Counted from the stretch's first letter, positions 1 to 6,358 are shown. The stretch: 11,265 bases of DNA from Actinomycetes bacterium (GCA_021827225.1 JAKAXG010000071.1:1-11265); one strand, 5' to 3'. Notes: generated by a model from the letters alone, not told the origin. A program made the numbers and translations.

Positions 1-1083
1 AAGCAGCCGGAGGGCCGGCCCCGCACCGCCCTCGACTTCGCCTACGCCCTCCAGGCGGTGGAGCAGGAGCAGGGATGGCCGGTCACGGATTTCGTGGCCT
101 GGGGTCAGGAGAGGGCCCCGCTCGCCAGCCGGCCCACGCCGCCGGCCGGCCGGCCACCGGGTGCCGGGGACCGGGGCGGCCGCCCCGCCGTGTCGCCGGG
201 CGCCGCCGCTCCGCTGTATCCCACCGCGCCGGCCGTGAGGGTGGAGGCCGTCGAGCCGCCGGCCGGCCGGCCGACGCTGCCGCCTCTGCTGCCGGCGGCC
301 GTTTCCTCGCCGGCGCCGGGCCCCGTTTCGTCTCCGGCGCCCGTCCCGGGGCCCCCTTCATTTCCCGCACCTGAACCTCCCGCGGCCGCCCCTCCTGCCC
401 CCGTGCCCGTGCCGCCGGCCGTCCCCGTACCGCCGCCGGCTTTCCCCGCACCGCCGCCCGCCGTGCCCGTGCCGCCGCCTGCTGTGCCCGTGCGGCCTGC
501 TGTGCCCGTGCCGCCGCCATCGGTCCCCGCACCGGCGCCGTCCCCCGATCCTCCGCCTCCGCCGGCACCCCGCCTGGGCCCGTCGTTGGCCCGGCCTGAG
601 GTGGGGACCCGCCACGTGGTCGCTCCCGCTCCGGCCGGCCGGGGCCAACCGGCTCCTCCGCTGCAGCCGCCGGCCCAGCCACTGGCGCCGCTCGGCAGGG
701 GTGCCCCCGCCTCCGGGGCCGGCACCCCGCCGATGATCGTCGACCCGCCGGGCCCCGGGCGACCCGGGGGTGATCAGGGCCGGCCCCGGCCCTTCTTCGT
801 GGACCCTCCCACTCCTGCCCCGGGCGTCGGTGGTCCTCCCGGTGATCCGGCCCGGCCGGTGTTCGTGGATCCGCCGGCCCCGGGCCGGGAGCCCGGGCCC
901 GTCCCCCCCGACTCGGTGTACGAGCGCACCATGGACGTGGGCCGGCTGTTCAGACCGCCCCCGGCGGCCGATACCCCGCCCGTCGGATCCCGGACGCGGC
1001 TGCCGGCCCTGGCGGTGGCCGGCCTGGCGCTGGCGGCGGTCGTCGTGGTGGCGGCCCTGCTGTTGCTGCTCGGCGTCATCTGA
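1..1083 (+). CDS. C-terminal part of a PknB-like Ser/Thr protein kinase with proline-rich linker and terminal membrane helix (5' partial)
   Basis: The reading frame is open from the first base, so the gene starts left of the window; the GTG at 58 is probably internal. The first visible residues (PEGRPRTALDFAYALQAV) resemble the end of a bacterial Ser/Thr kinase catalytic domain: a DPxxRP-like motif, then the last amphipathic helix. About 290 residues of very Pro/Ala-rich sequence follow, with PAVPVPP-type repeats at about residues 133-180 and three VDPP motifs at residues 247, 267 and 289, numbered from base 1. The protein ends with Arg-flanked residues and one hydrophobic segment (about 336-360) that runs to the last residue. 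By the positive-inside rule the linker is cytoplasmic and no extracellular domain exists, unlike PASTA-bearing PknB. The linker and the anchor are seen directly. The kinase assignment rests on about 30 residues. The alternative is another proline-rich tail-anchored protein. Confidence 0.62.
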   Translation, partial: KQPEGRPRTALDFAYALQAVEQEQGWPVTDFVAWGQERAPLASRPTPPAGRPPGAGDRGGRPAVSPGAAAPLYPTAPAVRVEAVEPPAGRPTLPPLLPAAVSSPAPGPVSSPAPVPGPPSFPAPEPPAAAPPAPVPVPPAVPVPPPAFPAPPPAVPVPPPAVPVRPAVPVPPPSVPAPAPSPDPPPPPAPRLGPSLARPEVGTRHVVAPAPAGRGQPAPPLQPPAQPLAPLGRGAPASGAGTPPMIVDPPGPGRPGGDQGRPRPFFVDPPTPAPGVGGPPGDPARPVFVDPPAPGREPGPVPPDSVYERTMDVGRLFRPPPAADTPPVGSRTRLPALAVAGLALAAVVVVAALLLLLGVI

Positions 1084-1151
1084 TCCGCCCGGCGATCAGC
1101 CGCGGTCGCCTGCCGCGCCGCCACCGGCCCCCGTTCGGGTCAGGTCCGAAA

Positions 1152-1284
1152 GCGAGAGGTGGATCGTACCGGCGTAGGGGGGAGGGATGCACCACTCGAT
1201 CCGGTGGCCGGGGCGTGTCCGGGGGCGAGTGGTGGATCGTACCGGCGTAGGGGGGAGGGATGCACCACTCGATCCGGTGGCCGG
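1152..1284. repeat. Two-copy tandem repeat, 73-bp period, with internal inverted repeats
   Basis: Bases 1158-1211 and 1231-1284 are identical over 54 bases. Extending left, 1152-1211 and 1225-1284 match at 59 of 60. Each copy carries GGATCG near its start and CGATCC about 30 bases later, so each could fold into a weak stem. ACCACTCG at 1191-1198 in copy 1 is the exact reverse complement of CGAGTGGT at 1226-1233, which lies across the join to copy 2. A GGGGGGAGGG purine run sits in the middle of each copy. The function is unknown; candidates are a dispersed intergenic repeat, a protein-binding site, or a remnant of a terminator. Confidence 0.9.
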
Positions 1285-1318
1285 CGGTGCCCCTGGATGG
1301 TGCGGGGATGGGACCGAG

Positions 1319-1432
1319 GGCGAGCGCCGGCGGTCCCGGGTCCCCACCCACCCGCCGGCCGGCGAGCGCCGCCGGTCCCCACCCGGCGACCGGCGAGCGC
1401 CGGCGGTCCCGGGTCCCCAGCCTGGCGACCGG
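1319..1432. repeat. GC-rich imperfect triple repeat
   Basis: The motif GGCGAGCGCCGGCGGTCCC followed by GGGTCCCCA occurs at 1319-1346 and again at 1392-1419. A shortened, slightly altered copy lies at 1361-1381. The intervening spacers (CCCACCCGCCGGCC, CCCGGCGACC, GCCTGGCGACC) are also related. The repeat has nothing in common with the 73-bp repeat just before it. It lies in non-coding sequence downstream of mscL. It could be slippage-driven low-complexity sequence or a structured 3' region; nothing identifies a function. Confidence 0.75.
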
Positions 1433-1543
1433 CGTTCCGGCCCTACCGCCCGCGGCAGCGCCGGACGAGGACCGGCGCGCTCCAGCAACGCCGCCGGTCA
1501 CCCCTCCTCGACGACCGTACGCGGTGTCGCCGGCCACGCTCCC

Positions 1544-2005
1544 CTAGGCCGCCACCAGGTCGCTGCCGCAGTACCGGCACTTGGTGGCCGCCATCGGGAT
1601 GTCCTCCGACAGGCACGCCGGACAGGTCTTGGCCGGCGCCGGCTCCCCGAAGACGGTCACGCCCCGCCGGGCCTGCATGTACTTGTACGGCACCACGATG
1701 AAGAAGTAGACGACCGCCATGAATATGACGAAATAGATGATCGCCGAGATGAAGGCGCCGAAGTTCATGAACGTGGGCGTGTATCCCGACGTGCCCAGTT
1801 GGACCCCGAGGCCCACCGAGTGCTTCCCCTGGGCGCGGGTGACCAGCGGGTTGATGATGTTGGTGGTGAAGGAGCTGATCAGAGTGCTCAGGGCCAGAGC
1901 CACAACCAGGCCCACCGCGACAACGACGATGTCGCCTCTCATTAGGAAGTTCTTGAAGCCGGAGATGATTGATGAACGGCCTGGACGGGACGGCTGGACG
2001 GTCAA
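1544..2005 (-). CDS. mscL: Large-conductance mechanosensitive channel MscL with C-terminal zinc ribbon
   Basis: MscL is a homo-oligomeric inner-membrane channel that opens under membrane tension and releases solutes during hypo-osmotic shock. The N-terminal amphipathic helix with GFKNFLMRGDIV (residues 16-27) is the family signature. TM1 is at about 27-48, the periplasmic loop at about 50-80 and TM2 at about 83-106. Instead of the usual C-terminal bundle helix, the tail carries CPAC (C128, C131) and CRYC (C143, C146), a zinc ribbon that I recall from other actinobacterial MscL proteins. I chose the TTG at 2005 (153 residues) because AGAGAGG lies 8 bases upstream and the product starts shortly before the conserved helix. 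The longer frame from 2080 adds 25 unconserved residues, and the Met in FLMRG is too late. Transcribed divergently from nadE. Confidence 0.93.
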   Translation of the reverse strand: MTVQPSRPGRSSIISGFKNFLMRGDIVVVAVGLVVALALSTLISSFTTNIINPLVTRAQGKHSVGLGVQLGTSGYTPTFMNFGAFISAIIYFVIFMAVVYFFIVVPYKYMQARRGVTVFGEPAPAKTCPACLSEDIPMAATKCRYCGSDLVAA

Positions 2006-2011
2006 CGTATT

Positions 2012-2034
2012 TGCCTCTCTGTGACAGTGCCTCT
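2012..2034. promoter_or_regulatory. Direct repeat and small palindrome upstream of mscL
   Basis: TGCCTCT occurs at 2012-2018 and 2028-2034. Between the copies lies CTGTGACAG (2019-2027), a short palindrome around one central G. The mscL-side copy includes the likely ribosome-binding site on the minus strand (AGAGAGG). Spacing of 16 bases places the copies about one and a half DNA turns apart. This could be a regulator site in the mscL leader or a chance arrangement; no family is indicated. Confidence 0.25.
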
Positions 2035-2249
2035 GGTTGGCTGCCGGAGCGTATCCCCGCGGGCCCGATGCGCCCGGCATTTACGTCTTTTCCGCCAACC
2101 GCGCCGTCTCGGCGGACCAGGGGGCGCGGAACCGGCCGGCCCACCACGCCAAGCGACCGCCCCCGGCGCCGGCCGGCCGCCCCTCGCCAAGCGGCCGCCG
2201 CCGGCCACCCGGGGTCAGACCCGGGTAACGCCCCCGCCGGCGCGACCCC

Positions 2250-2265
2250 TACGCTCGGTGGTGTG
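2250..2265 (+). promoter_or_regulatory. Probable leaderless promoter of nadE (TACGCT-N7-GTG)
   Basis: TACGCT at 2250-2255 fits the TANNNT -10 consensus. It lies exactly 7 bases before the GTG start codon, so transcription would begin at or next to the start codon. No Shine-Dalgarno sequence is present in front of the GTG, as expected for leaderless translation, which is common in actinobacteria. No clear -35 element is visible. The same arrangement with the same spacing is seen at the tetR-like gene at 4055. Confidence 0.5.
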
Positions 2266-3978
2266 ACCCGACTGCGCGTCGCCCTGGCCCAGATCAACCC
2301 GGTCGTCGGTGATCTGGCGGGCAACTCAGATCGAATAATCGAGGCCATCGGGGCCGCCGGCAACGCCGGCGCCGACGTGGCCGTGTTCCCTGAGCTGGCC
2401 CTCACCGGCTACCCGCCGGAGGACCTGCTGCTCAAGCCCGGCTTCATCGCCGACAACATGGCCGCCATGGCCAAGGTGGCGGCCGCCACCGAGCGCTGCG
2501 CGGCGGTGGTCGGGTTCGTCGACGAGCAGCTGGACCTCTACAACGCCGCCGCCGTGTGCGCCCACGGCGAGATCCGTGGCGTGTACCACAAGCAGCTGCT
2601 GCCCAACTACGGGGTCTTCGACGAGCAGCGCTACTTCGCCGCCGGCCGGGGGGCCACCCAGCTGTTCGGCATAGCCGGGGTCCGCTGCGGCATCTCGGTC
2701 TGCGAGGACGCCTGGGCTCCCAACGGTCCGGTGGCCGAGCAGGCCGCCGCCGGCGCCGAGCTGATCATCAACATCAACGCCTCGCCGTACTCGGCCGGCC
2801 GCCTGGCCGAGCGGGAGCGCATGCTCGCCACCCGGGCGGCCGACGCCAGCTGCGGGCTGGTGTACGTCAACTGCGTGGGCGGTCAGGACGAGCTGGTCTT
2901 CGACGGGGCGTCGCTGGTCTTCGACGCCGACGGCCACCTGGTGGCGTCCCTGCCCCAGTTCGTGGAGGACCTAGCCATCTTCGATCTGGAGGTGCGCCCG
3001 GTCTACCGCAAGCGGCTGCTCGACCCGAGAGGCCACCACAGCGCCGCCCCCCTCCCGGTGCAGACCGTGACCTCGCCCCCGTCGCGCCGCCCGGAGGAGT
3101 CCCGCATGGCCCCGCCCCGGACCGAGCGGCTGGGCCCGGAGGCGGAGATCTACCAGGCCCTGGTGCTCGGCACCCACGACTACGTCCGCAAGAACGGGTT
3201 CCGGGACGTGGTGATCGGCCTGTCCGGAGGGATCGACTCCTCCCTGGTGGCCATGATCGCCACCGACGCGCTGGGAGCCGCCCACGTTCACGGCGTCGGC
3301 ATGCCGTCGCGCTACTCCAGCACGGGGTCGGAGACCGACGCCGAGGCTCTGGCCGCCAGCCTGGGCATCGACTACCGCCGCATCCCCATCGAGCCGGCCC
3401 ATGCCGCCTTCCTGGAGATGCTGGCCCCCAGCTTCGCCGGAACCGAGCCGGGCCTCACCGAGGAGAACGTGCAGAGCCGTATCCGGGGGGTGCTGCTGAT
3501 GGCCCTGTCCAACAAGCACGGCTGGATGGTCCTGACCACCGGCAACAAGAGCGAGGCGGCGGTCGGCTACTCGACCCTCTACGGCGACACCGCCGGCGGC
3601 TTCGCCGTGATCAAGGACGTGCCCAAGACGCTCGTCTACCGCCTGTGCCGCTGGCGTGACGCCGCCGGGCCCGAGCCGGTCCTGCCGGCCGAGGTGCTCA
3701 CCAAGCCTCCGTCGGCGGAGCTGCGCCCCGATCAGCGCGACGACCAGTCGCTGCCGGCCTACGACGTCCTCGACCCGGTGCTGCTCTCCTACGTGGAGGG
3801 GGACCTCACGGCCGCCGAGCTGGTGGAGGCCGGCTTCGACGAGGAGCTGGTCCGGCGGGTGGTGCGGCTGGTCGACGTGGCCGAGTACAAGCGCCGCCAG
3901 ACCCCTCCCGGGGTCAGGGTCACCGCCAAGGCGTTCGGCCGGGACCGGCGGGTGCCGATCACCAACGGCTACCGCTGA
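2263..3978 (+). CDS. nadE: Glutamine-dependent NAD+ synthetase (two-domain)
   Basis: Catalyses the last step of NAD+ synthesis: deamido-NAD+ is adenylylated with ATP and amidated with ammonia from glutamine. The 571-residue product has an N-terminal nitrilase-fold glutaminase domain with the triad E44 (FPELALTGYPPEDLL), K110 (YHKQLLPNYGVFDE) and C147 (ISVCEDAW). A variable linker lies at about residues 255-285. The C-terminal synthetase domain has the PP-loop SGGIDSS at 321-327 and the later TTGNKSE and STLYGDTAGGFAVIKDV motifs. Length and order match the bacterial glutamine-dependent type rather than the short ammonia-dependent NadE. The GTG start puts VTRLRVALAQINPVVGD at the N-terminus, exactly where family members begin. 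The frame is open further upstream to 1969, but that stretch overlaps the start of mscL and looks non-coding. Probably transcribed from its own leaderless promoter. Confidence 0.96.
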   Translation: MTRLRVALAQINPVVGDLAGNSDRIIEAIGAAGNAGADVAVFPELALTGYPPEDLLLKPGFIADNMAAMAKVAAATERCAAVVGFVDEQLDLYNAAAVCAHGEIRGVYHKQLLPNYGVFDEQRYFAAGRGATQLFGIAGVRCGISVCEDAWAPNGPVAEQAAAGAELIININASPYSAGRLAERERMLATRAADASCGLVYVNCVGGQDELVFDGASLVFDADGHLVASLPQFVEDLAIFDLEVRPVYRKRLLDPRGHHSAAPLPVQTVTSPPSRRPEESRMAPPRTERLGPEAEIYQALVLGTHDYVRKNGFRDVVIGLSGGIDSSLVAMIATDALGAAHVHGVGMPSRYSSTGSETDAEALAASLGIDYRRIPIEPAHAAFLEMLAPSFAGTEPGLTEENVQSRIRGVLLMALSNKHGWMVLTTGNKSEAAVGYSTLYGDTAGGFAVIKDVPKTLVYRLCRWRDAAGPEPVLPAEVLTKPPSAELRPDQRDDQSLPAYDVLDPVLLSYVEGDLTAAELVEAGFDEELVRRVVRLVDVAEYKRRQTPPGVRVTAKAFGRDRRVPITNGYR

Positions 3979-4001
3979 CCCGCCCCGGGAGTCGGCTACC
4001 G

Positions 4002-4031
4002 CCCGGTAACAGAGACCGGGGCGCCGGCGCC
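4002..4031 (+). terminator. Hairpin after nadE (weak terminator) with adjacent palindrome
   Basis: CCCGGT (4002-4007) and ACCGGG (4015-4020) form a 6-bp stem with loop AACAGAG, starting 24 bases after the nadE stop. It runs directly into the perfect 12-base palindrome GGCGCCGGCGCC (4020-4031). No T-run follows, so this is not a classical intrinsic terminator. The palindrome lies 11 to 22 bases upstream of the -10 box of the tetR-like gene and could instead be its operator. Confidence 0.35.
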
Positions 4032-4041
4032 CGCGGCGGGT

Positions 4042-4057
4042 TACGATTGCCCGCGTG
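4042..4057 (+). promoter_or_regulatory. Probable leaderless promoter of the tetR-like gene (TACGAT-N7-GTG)
   Basis: TACGAT at 4042-4047 is a good -10 hexamer placed 7 bases before the GTG start, and no Shine-Dalgarno sequence precedes the start. Spacing is identical to that at nadE. No -35 match is evident. The GC palindrome at 4020-4031 sits where a regulator could block polymerase, which would suit autoregulation by a TetR-family repressor. Confidence 0.55.
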
Positions 4058-4714
4058 AGCGCAGTATCAGAGGTACCTCCTCAACGGCGGACTCGCTCGC
4101 CTCGGGGCAAGGGGGAACTGCTGCGGGAGGAGATCCTCGCCGCGGCCGAGCGGATTCTCATCGAGACCAATGACCAGGCGGCTCTGTCCATCCGGGCCAT
4201 CGCCGCGGCTGTGGGGGTGACGCCGCCGTCGATCTACCTGCACTTCGCGGACCGCAACGAGCTGGTCTTCGCCGTCTGCGAGAAGCAGGCGGAGCAGCTG
4301 AACCGGGCCATGGACGAGGCGGCCACCCACGGTGCCGACCCGTGGGACCGCATCCGCTGCCGGGGCCGGGCCTACCTGCGGTGGGGCCTGGACAACCCGG
4401 AGCACTACCGGATCCTGATGATGAGCCGGCCCGACGCCACCCCCGAGCGGTTCGTGGACGAGAGGCTGGCCGACACCACCGGTCTCGACGCGGTGGCCGC
4501 CGACCTGATGGCCGCCGCCGACGACGGGCGGATCGCCCCCATCGCCGACCCGGTGGAGCAGACGCAGCTGCTGTGGATGGTCATCCACGGCATGGTCTCG
4601 CTGGTCATCTCCAAACCGGACTTCCCCTTCGGCCCGGTGGACGAGATGTACGACGCCATCCTGGACCTCGTTTACCAGGGCCTGGCGCCCAGGGAACAGA
4701 CCCCCGCCGGGTGA
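4055..4714 (+). CDS. TetR/AcrR-family transcriptional regulator, WHG-type C-terminal domain
   Basis: A 219-residue DNA-binding regulator. The N-terminal TetR domain covers about residues 20-75. Its helix-turn-helix includes LSIRAIAAAVGVTPPSIYLHF (45-64), with the family-typical YxHFxDRNEL. The C-terminal ligand-binding half contains WMVIHGMVSL (from W174), the signature of the TetR WHG subgroup. The basic N-terminal extension (QRRTRSPRGKG) may add DNA contacts. GTG 4055 is supported by the -10 box 7 bases upstream and by the absence of a better start. The stop overlaps the start of the next gene (GTGA, 4711-4714), so the two are translationally coupled and probably linked in function. The ligand cannot be inferred. 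Confidence 0.93.
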   Translation: MSAVSEVPPQRRTRSPRGKGELLREEILAAAERILIETNDQAALSIRAIAAAVGVTPPSIYLHFADRNELVFAVCEKQAEQLNRAMDEAATHGADPWDRIRCRGRAYLRWGLDNPEHYRILMMSRPDATPERFVDERLADTTGLDAVAADLMAAADDGRIAPIADPVEQTQLLWMVIHGMVSLVISKPDFPFGPVDEMYDAILDLVYQGLAPREQTPAG

Positions 4715-5301
4715 CGACCACCCTGGAGGAGTCGGCCCGCCTGGCCGGCTCCCACGTGTGGCTGGAGCGCCGGCTGTTCGAGATCCTCGGCGCTTGGGTG
4801 CCGACCACCCCCGAGCCCGACGCCAAGCTGCTGTTCGACCGCCACAGCTCCCACCACGCCTGGCGGGCCCAGCAGTGGTTCGACCGGCTGCCGTTCCTGG
4901 CCGACGTGGACCGCGAGACCCTGGCCGTGCCGCCCGGGCCCGCCCCGGCCCGCCCGCCCACCGACCCCCCGGACCGGCACGACCCGGTCGGCCCGGACCG
5001 TCCGGCCGGCCTGGACCGGGCGCTCGACCGCCTGGCCGGCCTGGACGGCACGGCGGCCCGGCTGGCCGGCGCCTACCGCTTCGCCCTGCCCCGCCTGTGG
5101 TCCGGCTACGAGCGGCACCGCACGGCGGCCGGGGCCACGGCCGACGGGTCGTCGCTGCGCACCCTGGGCCTGGTGATCCCCGACGTCACCTCCGACTGGC
5201 AGGAAGGCGAGGCGCTGCTGCAGCACCTTCTCGTCGACCGGGACGTCATCTCCGCCGCCTCCGCCGCCGTGGCCGCCCTCGAGAGCGCGCTCCTCGAGTA
5301 G
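4711..5301 (+). CDS. Unrecognised helix-rich protein, possibly ferritin-like, coupled to the TetR regulator
   Basis: I cannot assign a named family. The 196-residue product starts with GTG inside the TGA of the regulator gene (GTGA overlap), with AGGGA further upstream. It looks mainly helical. Helix 1 is at about 7-27 (LAGSHVWLERRLFEILGAW), and helix 2 at about 34-60 carries DRHSSHHAWRAQQW with H45, H48 and H49. A Pro/Asp-rich linker (75-100) follows, then helices at about 101-140 (with E134 and H136) and 148-192 (D159, D162, E165, E167). Four helices carrying acidic and His residues suggest a ferritin-like or DinB-like bundle that might bind metal, but no canonical paired ExxH motif is evident. 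There is no signal peptide or membrane segment, so it should be cytoplasmic. Coupling to the regulator suggests co-expression under its control. Confidence 0.8.
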   Translation: MTTTLEESARLAGSHVWLERRLFEILGAWVPTTPEPDAKLLFDRHSSHHAWRAQQWFDRLPFLADVDRETLAVPPGPAPARPPTDPPDRHDPVGPDRPAGLDRALDRLAGLDGTAARLAGAYRFALPRLWSGYERHRTAAGATADGSSLRTLGLVIPDVTSDWQEGEALLQHLLVDRDVISAASAAVAALESALLE

Positions 5302-5448
5302 ACCCGCCTGAACGGTGGCCTGCCAGTACCCGGGGCCCGCCTGGCCGACCGCCTCCGGGGTGGGCGCCGGGGGAGACGATTCGGCCCGAAGGTGGTCGGC
5401 GGCACTAAGGTCGTGGAAGGTCGACTGAACTCGGGAGGAAAATTCCAC

Positions 5449-5790
5449 ATGGAGCTCGGCTTGCAGGTCGATGACAGCCGATCGCCCTACACGGTGCTCT
5501 CCGTGAAGGGCGAGGTCGACGTCTACAGCGCGCCCCGCCTCCGGGAGAAGCTGGTCGAGCTGGTCAGCGAGGGGCACCGCCAGATCGTCGCCGACCTGGA
5601 GGGCGTGGACTTCCTCGACTCCACCGGGCTCGGCGTTCTGGTCGGGGGGTTGAAGCGCCTGCGCAGCCACGACGGCGATCTCACGCTGGTGTGCACCCAA
5701 CCGCGGATCTTGAAGGTCTTCGAGATCACCGGTCTGACCACGGTGTTCCGGATCAGCGGTTCCGTGGACGAGGCCACCGCGGCCAAGTAG
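5449..5790 (+). CDS. STAS-domain anti-sigma factor antagonist (SpoIIAA/RsbV-like)
   Basis: A 113-residue single-domain protein of the length typical for RsbV/SpoIIAA. In the family, the unphosphorylated form binds an HATPase anti-sigma kinase and frees the sigma factor; phosphorylation of one serine switches it off. The signature [18 protein letters not shown] is present, with S58 as the predicted phosphorylation site, and [15 protein letters not shown] (21-35) is the conserved first part of the fold. I chose ATG 5449 over the in-frame upstream start at 5392 because GGGAGGA lies 9 bases in front and the product then begins at the usual domain edge. A -10-like TAAGGT at 5406-5411 could drive it, without a clear -35. 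The kinase gene starts 10 bases downstream, so the two form one unit. Confidence 0.95.
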   Translation: MELGLQVDDSRSPYTVLSVKGEVDVYSAPRLREKLVELVSEGHRQIVADLEGVDFLDSTGLGVLVGGLKRLRSHDGDLTLVCTQPRILKVFEITGLTTVFRISGSVDEATAAK

Positions 5791-5800
5791 GAGCGGTCCC

Positions 5801-6292
5801 ATGGCGATGGAGATGGCCCTCGAGCTGTCGGTGCCCCCGCGCGTCGAGTACATCGCCGTGGTCCGTCTGGTCGTCTCTTCGCTGGCCACCGCCCGGCGGG
5901 CCCTGGCCGACGACCGCATCGACGACCTCAAGCTGGCCGTGTCGGAGGCGTGCACCAACGCCATCGAGGCCAACACCACCGCCGGCGGCGGCCGGCCGGT
6001 GATCGTCAGCTGCTGGGAGGCGGCGGAACGCTTCGAGGTGTGCGTGGCCGACTCCGGCGCCGGCTTCGACCCCGACGCCCTGCCGGAGCACCCGCCGGTC
6101 ACCGACCCCGACCGGCTCAACTTCGAGCGGGGGCTGGGCATCCCGCTGATCCGCTCGCTGGTCGACGACGTCCGCTTCGACTCGAGCACCGAGGGCACCG
6201 CGGTGTGGATGACCCTCTTCGGCGGCCCCGAGCCGGAGGGCGGCGACCAGACGTCGGAGATCCTGCGGGTCGTCATCTCCGAACAGGACTAG
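5801..6292 (+). CDS. HATPase anti-sigma factor serine kinase (RsbW/SpoIIAB-like)
   Basis: A 163-residue GHKL-fold ATPase of the RsbW/SpoIIAB type, expected to bind a sigma factor and to phosphorylate the STAS protein encoded just upstream. The N-box SEACTNAIEAN (48-58) contains the Mg-coordinating N53 and the catalytic-type E49. The G1 box ADSGAGFDP (83-91) contains the adenine-binding D84. The G2 region is ERGLGIPLIRSLVDDV, and GTAVWMTLF closes the fold. AGGAG sits 7 bases before ATG 5801 and overlaps the upstream stop codon. No sigma factor and no PP2C-type phosphatase is encoded next to it, so the partner is elsewhere. The acidic tail after about residue 142 is not part of the usual core. 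Confidence 0.93.
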   Translation: MAMEMALELSVPPRVEYIAVVRLVVSSLATARRALADDRIDDLKLAVSEACTNAIEANTTAGGGRPVIVSCWEAAERFEVCVADSGAGFDPDALPEHPPVTDPDRLNFERGLGIPLIRSLVDDVRFDSSTEGTAVWMTLFGGPEPEGGDQTSEILRVVISEQD

Positions 6293-6340
6293 CAGCCGGA
6301 AAAAGTAGGGCCCGGACGGGCGGAAACCCGACCGTACAGG

Positions 6341-6358
6341 TAAGATTTAGCGGCCATG
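6341..6358 (+). promoter_or_regulatory. Probable promoter of the DUF4395 gene (TAAGAT, leaderless or near so)
   Basis: TAAGAT at 6341-6346 matches the -10 consensus and ends 9 bases before ATG 6356. No Shine-Dalgarno sequence lies between, so the transcript would start at or within a few bases of the start codon. No convincing -35 hexamer is visible. The AT-richer stretch stands out from the surrounding GC-rich sequence. Confidence 0.5.

Larger units (their letters stand above)
1084..1543. other. Gene-free intergenic region with repeats, between convergent genes
   Basis: This is a stretch of 460 bases between the end of the kinase-like gene and the end of the minus-strand mscL. Several reading frames are open on both strands, but none has a convincing start, ribosome site or recognisable protein. 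The open frames follow from high GC and from repeated sequence. It contains two separate repeat systems, listed on their own, and no clear poly-T terminator. It probably serves as the shared transcription end region for the two convergent genes. Confidence 0.7.

Noticed and set aside
1152..1419. Possible CRISPR array
   Set aside because: There are only two copies of the first repeat, with a 19-base gap that is too short for a spacer; no cas genes are in the window.
1076..1537. Open frames on both strands in the repeat region, with duplicated peptides such as IEWCIPPPYAGTIH
   Set aside because: The peptide duplication is a direct consequence of the 73-bp DNA repeat; the frames lack ribosome sites, overlap one another on both strands and show no domain.
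2006..2080. Upstream start of mscL at 2080
   Set aside because: The 25 extra residues are not conserved and there is a better start, TTG 2005, with a ribosome-binding site 8 bases in front.
1969..2262. Upstream extension of nadE to 1969
   Set aside because: The added residues are not NadE-like, the extension overlaps the divergent mscL start, and the GTG at 2263 matches the family N-terminus and has a -10 box 7 bases in front.
4672..6276. A 534-codon minus-strand open frame across the ferritin-like, STAS and HATPase genes
   Set aside because: It runs opposite several well-supported genes and has no recognisable domain or ribosome site; it is a GC-driven shadow.
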